A DNA stretch of 64,000 nt from Algoriphagus resistens (GCF_001442615.1 NZ_LMXN01000001.1:558001-622000); one strand, 5' to 3'; positions 9,418-19,010 are shown, numbered from the stretch's first letter. Notes: generated by a model not told the origin, from the sequence alone. Made by a program: numbers and translations.

Positions 9418-10770
9418 TTGAATCTAATAAAATCTATTTTATTAACGAAAAGGCCACTATTTTGGGTGTTGTTCCATCTGCTTATAGGAGGGATTACTGC
9501 ATTTACTCCCTATTTGTTTATTTTTTGGTTTTACCTTGTTCTGCTCTCGTCACTTGTTTTTTTCTTTAGCAAGAGATTCCATGTTTTCCCTATAGTAGCT
9601 TCGTTCTCTTATCTTATTTCATTTGAATTGTTGGCAAGGATGGGGCAAACATCGCCATTAATTCCTTATGAGATGGGGAAATATTTGCTTTTTATCTTCT
9701 TGTGTGCAGGTATAGTCAATGCCCGTTCAAAAAGTAAAGTTGGCTGGGTTTTATTGATTTTACTTTTACCGGCTTTCTTTTTTGATTTTTCTGGAGAAGT
9801 TATTTTTTCTGATATTGTTTTTAATGCTTTAGGAGCCATCAATCTATGTCTCATAATTATTTTCCTGAGAGGACAGGCATTTACAAAAAAACGCCTAGTA
9901 GCTGTTTTAAAGTTGTGTATCTATCCAATTATTTCAGTTTTGTCTTATCTATGGATAAAAAATCCAAGCCTAAACGAGATAGAATTTGAGCTCTCAGCTA
10001 ATTTTTCTACAACTGCCGGGTTTGGCTCCAATCAGGTATCTACCATGCTTGGCCTGGGCGCTTTCCTTATGTTTATTTTTGTGGTGAACCGTTGGGAGTT
10101 TTCAGGATTTAGAATTTTGGATTATTTTCTTGTGTTTTTGTTTACATTTCAGGGACTTATTACTTTTTCCCGAGGTGGAATGGTAGGTGCCTTATTAGGT
10201 GTTTTGATAATTATGGCCACCTTGACTTTTACTTCTCGCAGAGCTTTACATCATTACAGACTTCCAAACATTAACAAATATGTGTTTTTTGGTATTCTTT
10301 TATTAGTAGCTGCTTTTTTTATTGTGGATGACTTCACGGATGGAGCGTTAACTTTGCGCTATCAGGGTGAGACAGCGGGTACACTTTCAGGTAATAAGGA
10401 GAAATCTTTGAATACACTTACTACAGGAAGATATGATATATTCTTAGGAGATGTAGAATTATGGCTAGATCATTTAATAATGGGAGTTGGGGTGGGAGCA
10501 TCCAAATATATGAGAATGCTTCATAACGGAGTGGTAGCCCATGTAGAGCTTAGTCGGCTACTTTCTGAGCACGGCGTTTTTGGATTGTTGTTTTCAGTTA
10601 TCCTTGTAAGAATTGGTTTTAGCATAAGAAATAAGAGTGTTAACCCCATGATAAATGCAATTCTCATTTCCTTTTTCGTAATTGCACTTTATACAACTTT
10701 CCATGCGGCAATGAGAACTTATATCACCCCCTTGCTTGTAGGGCTTAGCCTTTTGAATGTCCGCAAATAG
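9418..10770 (+). CDS. O-antigen/capsule polymerase-like membrane protein (Wzy/ligase superfamily)
   Basis: This is a 450-residue polytopic inner-membrane protein with roughly ten to twelve hydrophobic segments and a larger periplasmic loop near residues 300-365, as in Wzy polymerases and WaaL ligases. The segment FSRGGMVGALLGVLIIM (near residue 248) followed by TTGRYDIFLGDVELW and a MGVGVGASKY turn is typical of the O-antigen ligase/polymerase family. A TTG start at 9418 is assumed: no ATG is available in frame before residue ~68, and the upstream frame has no start. It is 29 bp after neuC and touches the next gene, so it is probably in the same transcript. Whether it polymerises repeat units or ligates chains cannot be decided here. 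Confidence 0.7.
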   Translation: MNLIKSILLTKRPLFWVLFHLLIGGITAFTPYLFIFWFYLVLLSSLVFFFSKRFHVFPIVASFSYLISFELLARMGQTSPLIPYEMGKYLLFIFLCAGIVNARSKSKVGWVLLILLLPAFFFDFSGEVIFSDIVFNALGAINLCLIIIFLRGQAFTKKRLVAVLKLCIYPIISVLSYLWIKNPSLNEIEFELSANFSTTAGFGSNQVSTMLGLGAFLMFIFVVNRWEFSGFRILDYFLVFLFTFQGLITFSRGGMVGALLGVLIIMATLTFTSRRALHHYRLPNINKYVFFGILLLVAAFFIVDDFTDGALTLRYQGETAGTLSGNKEKSLNTLTTGRYDIFLGDVELWLDHLIMGVGVGASKYMRMLHNGVVAHVELSRLLSEHGVFGLLFSVILVRIGFSIRNKSVNPMINAILISFFVIALYTTFHAAMRTYITPLLVGLSLLNVRK

Positions 10771-10771
10771 C

Positions 10772-11785
10772 ATGAGATTAGTATATATTGGTAATAAACT
10801 CGCAGGGAAAGGTTTTAATCCTACCACTATTGATACATTAGGTGACATTCTTTCAAGTATCTGTCCTACTGTTTTCGCTTCAGAAAAAAAGAACCCCCTG
10901 CTGAGATTTATTGATATGGGGTATACAATCATAAAACATCGCAGAGATAATCCAATCGTTTTAATTGATACTTACAGTACTTCAGCTTTTTACTTTGTAG
11001 TTTTATCATCTTTTATCTGTCAGATTTGCAGAATCCGATATATACCTTACCTCCATGGGGGTGGCCTTAAAGACCGTCTTGAAAATAGTCCTCAACTGTC
11101 CCAGTTTGTATTTAACAATGCGTATAGAATAATTTCTCCGTCAGGATTCTTAAAAGAGGTTTTTAAAAACCAGGGATTTGATGGAGTTTGTGTTTTTCCC
11201 AATTTCATAGAAATTGATAGATATCCGTTTAAAGAGCGGAATCACCTGAGTCCAAAATTCCTATGGGTAAGGTCTTTTCATGAAATTTATAAGCCGCAGC
11301 GGGCACTTATAGTACTGTTACATGTTCTGAAGTATTATCCTGAGGCTGAACTTTGCATGGTGGGACCTGATAAAGATGGCTCTTTGGAAAAAGTTCAGAA
11401 TGAAGCAAACGCCCTTGGTATAGCCGGACAGGTGAAATTTACGGGAGTGCTTTCGAAGGAAGAATGGATTAAACTTTCAGTAGATTATGACATTTTTTTA
11501 AATACAACAGATTATGATAATACCCCTGTAAGCGTTATGGAAGCTATGGCGCTGGGGATGTGTGTTATTTCTACTAAAGTGGGAGGTATACCTTATTTGT
11601 TTGAAGATGGGGTTGAGGGATTAATGGTTGATCTTGAAAACGATGAACGCTTTTCAGATTATGCACTCAAATTGTTAGCTTCACCAGAATTGTCTAAATC
11701 CATATCTTTAAATGCCCGACTGAAATCAGAGTCCTGGGACTGGCAGGTAGTTAAAAAGCTATGGGTAGAACTATTAGTAAAATGA
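10772..11785 (+). CDS. Glycosyltransferase family 4
   Basis: The 337-residue protein has a GT-B fold. The ATG at 10772 (MRLVYIGNKLAGKG) is preferred over an in-frame ATG at 10757 that lies inside the preceding gene; it leaves one base between the genes. The glycine-containing N-terminal loop (NKLAGKG), the acceptor-side HGGGLKDR, the sugar-nucleotide region FLWVRSFHEIYKP, and the C-terminal SVMEAMALGMCVISTKVGGIPYL (the E-x7-E-type donor motif) are those of Glycos_transf_1 enzymes. The DNTPVSVMEAMA arrangement is standard. It would add one sugar to a lipid-linked repeat unit; donor and linkage are unknown. Its stop overlaps the next start (ATGA). Confidence 0.82.
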   Translation: MRLVYIGNKLAGKGFNPTTIDTLGDILSSICPTVFASEKKNPLLRFIDMGYTIIKHRRDNPIVLIDTYSTSAFYFVVLSSFICQICRIRYIPYLHGGGLKDRLENSPQLSQFVFNNAYRIISPSGFLKEVFKNQGFDGVCVFPNFIEIDRYPFKERNHLSPKFLWVRSFHEIYKPQRALIVLLHVLKYYPEAELCMVGPDKDGSLEKVQNEANALGIAGQVKFTGVLSKEEWIKLSVDYDIFLNTTDYDNTPVSVMEAMALGMCVISTKVGGIPYLFEDGVEGLMVDLENDERFSDYALKLLASPELSKSISLNARLKSESWDWQVVKKLWVELLVK

Positions 11786-13104
11786 GCTATTCTTATCTTC
11801 TTGAAAAAATTATACTGCCTGTGGCTGACCGTCTAAACGGTACGGTGTTTATTCGCGAATTATCAGAATGGAGGAAAATACTTGCGCTTAGTAAAGAAGA
11901 ACTCTTAACCCTCCAAGAAGAAAAACTTAAGAGAATTTTGCGTCATGCCAATTCAAAAAGCCGGTTCTATTCCAGGTTATCTGTTTCTGAAGTAAATGAT
12001 ACTGTAGCTTGGTTAAAATCTTTCCCGATACTGCGAAAAAAGGTATTCCGTGAAAATCTGGGGAATATCGTAACCAGGCAAAATCTGGAAAGCCTACATG
12101 TGATACAATCATCTGGCTCTACAGGACCTCCGGGAAAAGTGTATTTTGACAATAAGGAAATTTCGATTGGAAGGGCAATACAGGTATTATGGTGGGAATG
12201 GTCCGGCTATAAAATGGGGAATTCGGTCTTACAGACCGGGGTTAATCTTAATAGAACCCGTGAAAAGGCGATCAAGGATATACTTTTTAATACTACCTAT
12301 ATAGAAGCGCTGAAACACAATGAGGAAGATATCCTTGAAGTGTTGGGTACTCTTCAGGCTAAGCCAGTCCAACATTTTGTTGGATATGCCTCAAGCCTTT
12401 ATTTATTCGCTAAAGTGGCAAAAGCAAACGGGATTGAAAACGTGAGATTTGTGTCAGTGATTTCCCTTGGAGAAAAACTGCTGCCTCAATTTCGTGATCT
12501 GATAGAGGAAGTGTTTGACTGCAAGGTTTATGATACCTATGGCGCTTCTGAAGGGTTTAGGATCGCTTCCCAATGTGAGGAAGGCAACTATCACTTGATG
12601 ATACCCCACCTTTACATTGAAATAGTCGATGGTGATGGCAATGAGGTTGAACCTGGTGAAACGGGAACTGTATTGGTGACAGACCTGGACAATTATACCA
12701 CGCCGATGATCCGGTATGAACTCGGTGATATGGCCGTCAAGGTGAATGATTTCCAGTGCAAATGCGGCATGCAATTGCCTGTTTTTGGAGAGGTGATAGG
12801 GCGGTCAACCGAGTTTTTGGAGACTCCAGGAAAGAACTTCATAACCGTACAGACAGTGATCAGAGTGTTGAAGCACTTTCCCGAAGTGGAAGAATTCCGT
12901 TTTAGCCAGCTGGAATCCAATCTTTTCGAATTGGAATACGTGGCCCCTCACGAATTAAGAGAAACTAAAGATAAGATTGCTGAATTTTTCAATACAATGT
13001 TTAAGGAAGAATTGAATATAAGGTTCATTAGGCTACAACAGATTCCAAAAGGACCCACTGGAAAATTCCAGCTGATCAGGAATAGCATGTCTGTATCCTC
13101 TTGA
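11782..13104 (+). CDS. PaaK/CapK-like adenylate-forming enzyme
   Basis: The 440-residue protein belongs to the phenylacetate-CoA ligase (PaaK)-like branch of adenylate-forming enzymes. The ATG at 11782 overlaps the previous stop by four bases and is preferred to the in-frame ATG at 11761. The P-loop SSGSTGPPGKVYF lies near residue 110, YDTYGASEG near 250, and the hinge region DNYTTPMIRYELGD near 305, followed by a smaller C-terminal lobe. Members embedded in capsule clusters are often called CapK; their substrate is usually unproven, and acyl activation for decorating a sugar is the common guess. Here the flanking glycosyltransferases suggest the same. No acyltransferase partner is adjacent. 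Confidence 0.75.
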   Translation: MSYSYLLEKIILPVADRLNGTVFIRELSEWRKILALSKEELLTLQEEKLKRILRHANSKSRFYSRLSVSEVNDTVAWLKSFPILRKKVFRENLGNIVTRQNLESLHVIQSSGSTGPPGKVYFDNKEISIGRAIQVLWWEWSGYKMGNSVLQTGVNLNRTREKAIKDILFNTTYIEALKHNEEDILEVLGTLQAKPVQHFVGYASSLYLFAKVAKANGIENVRFVSVISLGEKLLPQFRDLIEEVFDCKVYDTYGASEGFRIASQCEEGNYHLMIPHLYIEIVDGDGNEVEPGETGTVLVTDLDNYTTPMIRYELGDMAVKVNDFQCKCGMQLPVFGEVIGRSTEFLETPGKNFITVQTVIRVLKHFPEVEEFRFSQLESNLFELEYVAPHELRETKDKIAEFFNTMFKEELNIRFIRLQQIPKGPTGKFQLIRNSMSVSS

Positions 13105-13156
13105 TTTTTCCACAGATTTATCAATATCCATTTTCTCTTGAACCATAAAACCTGAG

Positions 13157-14353
13157 ATGAGAATCGTCTATATCTACCCATATTTTGGGACCCCAAAAGG
13201 GGGCTGGAGTACCAGAGTCTACGAATTTGCCAGACGATGGGTGAAAGAAGGGGTAAAGGTTACCGTAATAACTAGCCCCTATTACAAGTCAGATATCACA
13301 GCAAACGGATTTATAGAAAAGAAGACTATTGAAGGTATAGATCTTATCGTGGTTAATTCACCGGATTCCAATAAAGCCAGCTTGTTTAACAGGATGTTTA
13401 ACGCTTTAAAATTTTCTGTGGTAGCGTTGTATTATTCCCTTACCCTCAAGTATGACATTGTTATTTCAAGTTCTGGTCCTATTACTACAGCAATACCAGG
13501 TTTGGCCGGAAAGTTTTTCCGCAATAAGAGATTTGTATTTGAGGTGAGGGACTTGTGGCCCACTGGGGCCATTGAATTGAAGTTGATCCGTAACCCCACC
13601 TTGATAAAGGTTGGGCTTTGGTTTGAAAAGATGTGCTACAAAAATGCCGATTTGGTTGCTGCCTGTTCCAAGGGGATGAGGGAAGGGATCTTAAAGGTAT
13701 CACCGACCACAGAAACAGTAGTCGTCCCCAATTCTTCTGACACCGCGCTGTTTAAGAAGACGGATTTGTCACCTTATGATTTTCCTACAGAATGGATTGG
13801 AAAGAAAATATTTATTTACACTGGGTCATTGGGATTGATGGATGATTGCTTTCAGATCTTATCGGGAGTGAAGTATACCACTTCGGATCAGGTCAGGCTG
13901 GCAATTGTTGGTGATGGAGCGGAAAAGAAAGAGCTTGAGGAATTTGTTAGGAATAATAATCTCCAAGATAAAATACGGTTTTTCGGTCTGATTCCTAAAG
14001 AAGATGTTGTAAAGTGGTACAATATTGCAACGGCAAGTTTTGTGACATTTAAAAATTTGCCAGTCCTGCACACTAGTTCACCTAACAAGATGTTTGACTC
14101 ATTCGCAGCTGGTGTCCCTATCATCCAAAATACCACAGGTTGGATCAAGGAATTGGTTGATCAGGAACAATGTGGAATCAATGTCCCACCGGATAATGGC
14201 ATCCTTATGGGAAAGGCTATAGATTTGATGGTCGCCCGAGAGGATCTGCATTTGGAATTTTCGGAAAATGCAGGTAGGTTGGGAGCCACACAGTTTGATA
14301 GGGGACGTATAGCTGAATTGTACTTGGGGAAAATTAGAGAGATTGACGGATGA
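13157..14353 (+). CDS. Glycosyltransferase family 4 (WbuB/WcaI-like)
   Basis: This is a 398-residue GT-B enzyme. It opens with MRIVYIYPYFGTPKGGWSTR, close to the start of WbuB-type N-acetylfucosamine transferases, and has VFEVRDLWPTGAIELK near 130, a VVPNSSDTALFK segment, IYTGSLGLMDD near 220, VGDGAEKKELEE, and a PNKMFDSFAAGVPII donor-binding motif near 310. The hydrophobic stretch near residues 75-100 is normal for this group. It is followed, with an ATGA overlap, by an SDR epimerase; in many Bacteroidota clusters this pair is found together with a WecA-like initiating transferase, which here lies 3.6 kb downstream at 17961. The donor sugar is inferred only. Confidence 0.82.
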   Translation: MRIVYIYPYFGTPKGGWSTRVYEFARRWVKEGVKVTVITSPYYKSDITANGFIEKKTIEGIDLIVVNSPDSNKASLFNRMFNALKFSVVALYYSLTLKYDIVISSSGPITTAIPGLAGKFFRNKRFVFEVRDLWPTGAIELKLIRNPTLIKVGLWFEKMCYKNADLVAACSKGMREGILKVSPTTETVVVPNSSDTALFKKTDLSPYDFPTEWIGKKIFIYTGSLGLMDDCFQILSGVKYTTSDQVRLAIVGDGAEKKELEEFVRNNNLQDKIRFFGLIPKEDVVKWYNIATASFVTFKNLPVLHTSSPNKMFDSFAAGVPIIQNTTGWIKELVDQEQCGINVPPDNGILMGKAIDLMVAREDLHLEFSENAGRLGATQFDRGRIAELYLGKIREIDG

Positions 14354-15243
14354 AGATCCTACTTACAGGTGGAAATGGGTTTTTAGGGAAAAATATTCAG
14401 GCAGTGCTCCGGGATGAGCATACATTCATTACTTTAGGAAGGAGCCAGGAAAACCAACTTGTGGTAGATCTTGCAACAGAAATTCCTATGATGCCTACAT
14501 GCGACATGGTGGTTCATGCTGCTGGAAAAGCTCATTCCCTTCCAAAAGAAACAAAAGAAGAAAGGGATTTTTTTAATATCAATTCTGGAGGTACAAAAAA
14601 TCTTTTGGAAGGGATCAACAAATCCGGAAAATTCCCTAAAGCATTTGTTTTCATTAGCACAGTGGCAATCTACGGAGTTGAATCTGGGGAAAAAATTACG
14701 GAGTCTTTTCCCTTAAACGGGAATACTCCATACGCTCTCAGTAAAATTGAAGCTGAAAATCATGTAAGAGAATGGGGTGAAAACTATGGGGTTAATGTGG
14801 TCATTCTCCGTTTGCCATTGATTATTGGGAAAGATGCCCCGGGTAATTTTGGCGCGATGGTAAAAGCCATACAGAAAGGGTATTATTTCCGAATAACAGG
14901 TATGAACAGCAAGAAGTCAATGGTTATGGCTAATGACATAGGGCGACTTATTCCTTCCCTCACAGATAAAAACGGTACCTATAATCTGACAGATGGAGTA
15001 CATCCCCATATGGCGGAGCTTGACATGTATATAGCTTCTCAGTTTCAGAAAAAAGTATGGACTGTACCTAAAAGTGTACTTCTTCCAATTGCTAAAATAG
15101 GAGATCTTATCCCAAAGTTTCCACTGTCAACCTATAGATTGGAAAAATTGACTAACTCGCTTACTTTTGATGATCAAAAAGCGGTTGAAGAACTCGGTTG
15201 GTCACCTAGACCGGTGATTGGAACGTTTCGTGTGTTGAATTGA
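14350..15243 (+). CDS. NAD-dependent epimerase/dehydratase (extended SDR)
   Basis: The 297-residue protein has the Rossmann motif TGGNGFLGKN (GxxGxxG) at residues 6-15, the catalytic Ser/Tyr/Lys set in FISTVAIYG and YALSKIEAE (Y-x3-K), and a substrate-domain segment near VVILRLPLIIGKDAPGNFGAMV. It resembles the UDP-GlcNAc/GalNAc 4-epimerase-like or 4-reductase-like enzymes paired with WecA-type transferases in O-antigen loci. The exact reaction (C4 epimerisation, or 4-keto reduction as for FucNAc or QuiNAc) cannot be fixed from sequence. It overlaps the upstream glycosyltransferase by four bases. The C-terminal half is short compared with GalE (about 340 residues), as is usual for this subgroup. 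Confidence 0.8.
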   Translation: MKILLTGGNGFLGKNIQAVLRDEHTFITLGRSQENQLVVDLATEIPMMPTCDMVVHAAGKAHSLPKETKEERDFFNINSGGTKNLLEGINKSGKFPKAFVFISTVAIYGVESGEKITESFPLNGNTPYALSKIEAENHVREWGENYGVNVVILRLPLIIGKDAPGNFGAMVKAIQKGYYFRITGMNSKKSMVMANDIGRLIPSLTDKNGTYNLTDGVHPHMAELDMYIASQFQKKVWTVPKSVLLPIAKIGDLIPKFPLSTYRLEKLTNSLTFDDQKAVEELGWSPRPVIGTFRVLN

Positions 15244-15402
15244 GGCTATGAATTAGGACCTGTCGCAGGCAACACAGGGTAATGACCACAGCCGTGCGAG
15301 ATTCCATCTGATCATTGAAAAACAATTATAAACACATGGAATTTCCTACCTACTGTGTGTTATATTATTGAATTTTAGCAGGTTATCATTTTCTATTAAT
15401 TA

Positions 15403-16080
15403 ATGAACATTTTCAAAGAATTTCTCTACCGACGGTACAAAATTAGCTTTTCCAAGTCTGGAGAGGATATTTTGCTATCCAAGATTTTACAAAACTTCAA
15501 ATCAGGTACCTATGTGGATATCGGTTGTTGGCATCCGATCAAAGCTTCCAATACCTACTTCTTTTACCTGAGAGGGTATAGGGGGATTTGTATAGACCCT
15601 AATCCTCAACTTAAACTGGAGTTTTCAAAATCCCGAAAGACGGATACCCTGATCACATGTGGAGTTGGTGGGACAGCTTCAGAATTAGATTACTACGTGA
15701 TTAAGCATGATGAATCTATGAATACGTTTAACCCGCTTTTCATTGAAGAAAACGGTCTTCAGGATTCCGTAAAGGAGATTTTAAAAATACCTGTCAGACC
15801 CTTAGCTGGTATTTTAAGGGAAACTTGTAGCCCGGGGCAGGAACTGCTTTTTTTTGATGTGGACGTAGAAGGATATGATTTTGAAGTCCTCCAGTCAAAT
15901 AATTGGGAGGATTTTCGGCCCTACGCCGTCATGGTCGAGTCCAATCTTTGCCTGAAGGAAGATATGAATTCGGACATCAACGGATTTTTAGAGGAAAAAG
16001 GTTATAGTATTTATGCAAAGACAGTAATTAATAAGGATCTGGGAAACCTGATATTCTTAAGGAATGATTTTTATAAATAG
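15403..16080 (+). CDS. FkbM family SAM-dependent methyltransferase
   Basis: The 225-residue protein carries the FkbM-type class I methyltransferase core: FSKSGEDILLSKIL at residues 15-28, SAM-binding TYVDIGCWHPIKASNT near 37-52, ICIDPNPQLKLEFSKSR near 65, and LLFFDVDVEGYDFEVLQSNNW near 148, which is the FkbM acidic D-x-E-G motif. FkbM enzymes in polysaccharide loci are generally assumed to O-methylate a sugar hydroxyl. It sits 159 bp after the SDR gene and is followed by a long gap without genes, so it probably ends this transcription unit. Its own start is the ATG at 15403 after an AT-rich leader. Confidence 0.8.
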   Translation: MNIFKEFLYRRYKISFSKSGEDILLSKILQNFKSGTYVDIGCWHPIKASNTYFFYLRGYRGICIDPNPQLKLEFSKSRKTDTLITCGVGGTASELDYYVIKHDESMNTFNPLFIEENGLQDSVKEILKIPVRPLAGILRETCSPGQELLFFDVDVEGYDFEVLQSNNWEDFRPYAVMVESNLCLKEDMNSDINGFLEEKGYSIYAKTVINKDLGNLIFLRNDFYK

Positions 16081-16655
16081 AACTGCGCGATGCAATAACC
16101 AGGAGCCAGGCAATGATTTACCATTTCAGTAATTATTAATATAATCTGGCGCACTTGCAGGATAAAAATCTCAAACAGCCTACTAATGATTTCTTGATAG
16201 AATTCGTAAGAGATATGGCAATTTAAATTTGTTGACTTCCCCTATTCGATAATCAGTGGATAAGAACGATCTAAGATACCTTTCGCAAAATACCTCTCTT
16301 TTATCCAGGTGCTCAGCGTGTAAATCCCGCGTCCTGTCATGTAAAGGATCTTTTAGTTAGCTTTCTTTTTCATAGACGGAACTTACTTCATCTGAATACG
16401 AAGAACTTCCTAGGAACTTCTCGAAAAAAATATGCTTTAATTAACTTCCTGTCAATAGCACTACTCTTTTCAAGTTTTAGATATATCCCGGTTGGGCCCT
16501 TCAAGTAGAATAAGGTAAGTTGTAGAGGCCCTTCGCTAAACCATCACTAGTAAAGGTATATTGGGGATTTCTTTAATTCCAGACGTACAACCGACTTTCT
16601 TATAAGAAACTCTCTCATGCTTCCTTTTGTTTAATCCCCCTTTGCTTAGATCACT
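16081..16655 (+). other. Non-coding gap, no feature recognised
   Basis: This 575-bp stretch has stops in all frames and no open frame that resembles a protein. I see no clear terminator hairpin with a T-run, no RNA gene, and no transposon ends. It lies between the 3' ends of FkbM (+) and the methyltransferase on the minus strand, so converging transcription must end here. Confidence 0.6.
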
Positions 16656-17354
16656 TCAGTCAGTAAGCTTTGCCACATACACCCAGTCACCGCCTATATC
16701 TTTGCAGGTAAAGTCAACCAATCCGATCTGTTGACAAAGTGGTTCAGCAATAGGAAAAAAATTCACATGCAAATCCAAGGTATAGTAATAGTATTTTTGG
16801 CGGGGAGTTACTATTATTAATTGTTTTTTAGCCACTCTTTTCAGTTCATGTATAGCTTTTTTTAGATCAAGTATATGTTCCAGGGTGTGGGTACAGACTA
16901 CGATATCAAAGCTCTTGTCAGGAAATGGAAGGTTTTCAACAAATCCGCTTTGAAACTTAATATCAGCATGTTTTAGGCCGTTGTGGATTTCACAGCCTGT
17001 TAAATCAAAGTTTTTCTTTTCACGTATTTCGGATAGAAGATACCCACGCCCACATCCGACATCCAGTAAGGTGCTCAAGCTTTCGTCCAAACTGCGTATG
17101 ATATGCTCGACAGACTCCCTATTCATGTCCGTTGGACGGTCGTCGGCCCGATTGCTGATTTTTTTGTAGAAGTCCGAATATTCTTCTGGGGTATAAGAGT
17201 AGACGTTTTTTTTGAACTGCATAATTTCACTGATATATTTTCCTTTAAACCAGTAATAAAATATAGGGTACATGAAATATTTGTTGTCCCGTAGAATAGG
17301 AGGCAATAACTCATCTAAAAAAAACCGGACTAGGTTGGTGTACTCTCTTTTCAT
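16656..17354 (-). CDS. Class I SAM-dependent methyltransferase (Methyltransf_11)
   Basis: The 232-residue cytoplasmic protein is the only minus-strand gene in the first 27 kb. Its motif I is LLDVGCGRGYLLSEI (near residue 97), motif II DLTGCEIHNGLKHADIKF, then FPDKSFDIVVCTHTLEHILD near 145, which is the usual Methyltransf_11 pattern. The first ~80 residues are helical and not recognised. Such enzymes in capsule loci may methylate sugars or lipid-linked intermediates; the substrate is unknown. It stands alone, flanked by gene-free stretches of 575 and 606 bp, so it has its own promoter and looks inserted into the otherwise co-directional cluster. Confidence 0.75.
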   Translation of the reverse strand: MKREYTNLVRFFLDELLPPILRDNKYFMYPIFYYWFKGKYISEIMQFKKNVYSYTPEEYSDFYKKISNRADDRPTDMNRESVEHIIRSLDESLSTLLDVGCGRGYLLSEIREKKNFDLTGCEIHNGLKHADIKFQSGFVENLPFPDKSFDIVVCTHTLEHILDLKKAIHELKRVAKKQLIIVTPRQKYYYYTLDLHVNFFPIAEPLCQQIGLVDFTCKDIGGDWVYVAKLTD

Positions 17355-17960
17355 TTTGTCAAGTGAAGCTAAAATCCTAAACTATCTTTATGCAAAGTTA
17401 GTAGTTCTTGAATAGAAAATAGTTCCTAATTAATGGAAATAAGTAGCCAGAACAGCAGGAATCTCTTGTCCAGATCACACTGTCCGGGAATTGACTGGCT
17501 CTTAGTCGGTTAATAGTGTCCTCATCAGCTTATAATAGGGAAACTTGTATAAGATGGGATCACCCCACAGCGTTCCAGAGTTTTGGTTTTTTGATCCGTT
17601 TATTTCAGAAAGGAAATGTGGGGAAATTTGTCCTTTTAATAATTCTACATTTCTTTGCTTATAATTCTTCAATTTTGTCAGGTGGAGATCCTACGCAAGA
17701 CTATTTGGGTGTAGAGTTGTCACTCTTTAAAAATGAAATAGATTTCAAAAACTGCCGTTTGCAAGATCTATTCGGGGTAGGAAGAGAAAAAGAGTATTCG
17801 AATTGGGTTCTGATTTGCTTTGTAGTGAATTGAAATCCATTGTGTTAGAACTTGATCGCGGCAAAGAAAAGGAGTTCACCAAAAACGTTTTGCCATAATT
17901 AGTTCTGGGTGGGAAATGACTCACTGCAGAAAGAAAATTTTATAAAGTAAATATTATCCT
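17355..17960 (+). other. Gap without a supported gene
   Basis: One open frame (17516-17833, 105 codons) occurs here, but its predicted peptide has no family resemblance I recognise and its composition is not convincing. The rest is AT-rich with many stops. The region must hold the divergent promoters for the methyltransferase at 17354 (-) and the WecA-like gene at 17961 (+), yet I cannot place a convincing -33/-7 pair. Confidence 0.5.
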
Positions 17961-18929
17961 GTGGCTCTTTCTTATATCATTGTTTTTTTAATTCTTCTTC
18001 TTATAGCCTTAATCTACCACAGACTGGCTCTTAAATTTGCTATTGTAGATAAACCAAACCACCGAAGCTCCCATATACACAGCACGGTGAGGGGAGGGGG
18101 AATTTTGTTTCCATTTGCGGTGGTCTTTTGGTGGATGGCATTTGATTTTCCCAATACCTGGATGGTACTGGGTATTGTGTGGGTGGCTGCTATTAGCCTG
18201 CTGGATGATATTTATACCATCTCAAGTAAAATCCGCTTTGGAATACAGTTTTTGGCGCTGACCATGGCTTTTTATGATTTGGAGGTCTTCGCGCAGATTA
18301 ACTGGATGGCGTTGCCGGTTCTGTACTTTATTTCCCTGGCCATTATCAATGGCATTAATTTCATGGACGGCATCAACGGCGTCACGGGCTTATATGGGCT
18401 GGTTTTTTTAGGCAGTATATTAGCGGTGAATGCCTACACAGGAATTTTTGACCAGTATCTGATACGCTATGAAATTTTGGCGATATGTGTTTTTTTAATA
18501 TTTAACCTGCGCAAAAAAGCCCTGATGTTTGCAGGAGACATAGGCAGTATATCCCTGGCCTATTTGATGATCTATCTTCTGCTCCAGTGGTACCTACACT
18601 CAGAATCCTGGACAGTAATTCTTTTCCTGCTCATATATGGGCTGGATACAGCCCTTACTATTTTTGAGCGGATCAGAAAAAGAGAGAAAATATCTACGCC
18701 GCACCGCACTCATCTGTACCAAATACTCGCAAACCAAGGAGAAAACCCCCATGTGAATATAGCTTTGGCCTATGCTATCCTTCAGCTTGGGATCAACTTT
18801 GCGTTTTTCATCTACCCACAAACTACCCCGGATAATTATTTGGCTTTAGGTATTCTGGTAATATCAGGGTTGATCTACCTAGCTGTTAAAATACTCCTTC
18901 TCAAAAAATACGCAAAGATCCAGCAGTAA
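17961..18929 (+). CDS. WecA/WbpL-like polyprenyl-phosphate HexNAc-1-phosphate transferase
   Basis: This 322-residue polytopic inner-membrane enzyme starts lipid-linked polysaccharide assembly by moving a HexNAc-1-phosphate from UDP to undecaprenyl phosphate. It has about ten membrane segments and the superfamily motifs in order: DKPNHRSSHIHSTVRGGG (residues 32-49), LLDDIYTISSKIRFG (the DD pair near 80), NGINFMDGINGVTGL near 135, GDIGSISLAY near 193, and the C-terminal cytoplasmic RKREKISTPHRTHLYQ with the HRxH motif. The start is GTG at 17961; the first residues already enter a membrane helix. A strong terminator 50 bp after the stop ends the unit. Confidence 0.88.
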   Translation: MALSYIIVFLILLLIALIYHRLALKFAIVDKPNHRSSHIHSTVRGGGILFPFAVVFWWMAFDFPNTWMVLGIVWVAAISLLDDIYTISSKIRFGIQFLALTMAFYDLEVFAQINWMALPVLYFISLAIINGINFMDGINGVTGLYGLVFLGSILAVNAYTGIFDQYLIRYEILAICVFLIFNLRKKALMFAGDIGSISLAYLMIYLLLQWYLHSESWTVILFLLIYGLDTALTIFERIRKREKISTPHRTHLYQILANQGENPHVNIALAYAILQLGINFAFFIYPQTTPDNYLALGILVISGLIYLAVKILLLKKYAKIQQ

Positions 18930-18980
18930 TGGCTAGCAAGCTGCCACTCACAACTGTCAGTAAATCAACCTATTATAATA

Positions 18981-19010
18981 AAAAGACCCAGGGAAGCCCT
19001 TGGGTCTTTT
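18981..19010 (+). terminator. Rho-independent terminator after the WecA-like gene
   Basis: AAAAGACCCA at 18981-18990 is the exact reverse complement of TGGGTCTTTT at 19001-19010, and the interior GGG/CCC extends the stem. The A-rich 5' side and T-rich 3' side make it potentially bidirectional. It is 51 bp after the stop codon. Confidence 0.85.

Noticed and set aside
17516..17833. 105-codon open frame between the minus-strand methyltransferase and the WecA-like gene
   Set aside because: No recognisable family, unusual composition, no good start context. It could be a decayed gene, but nothing supports a call.
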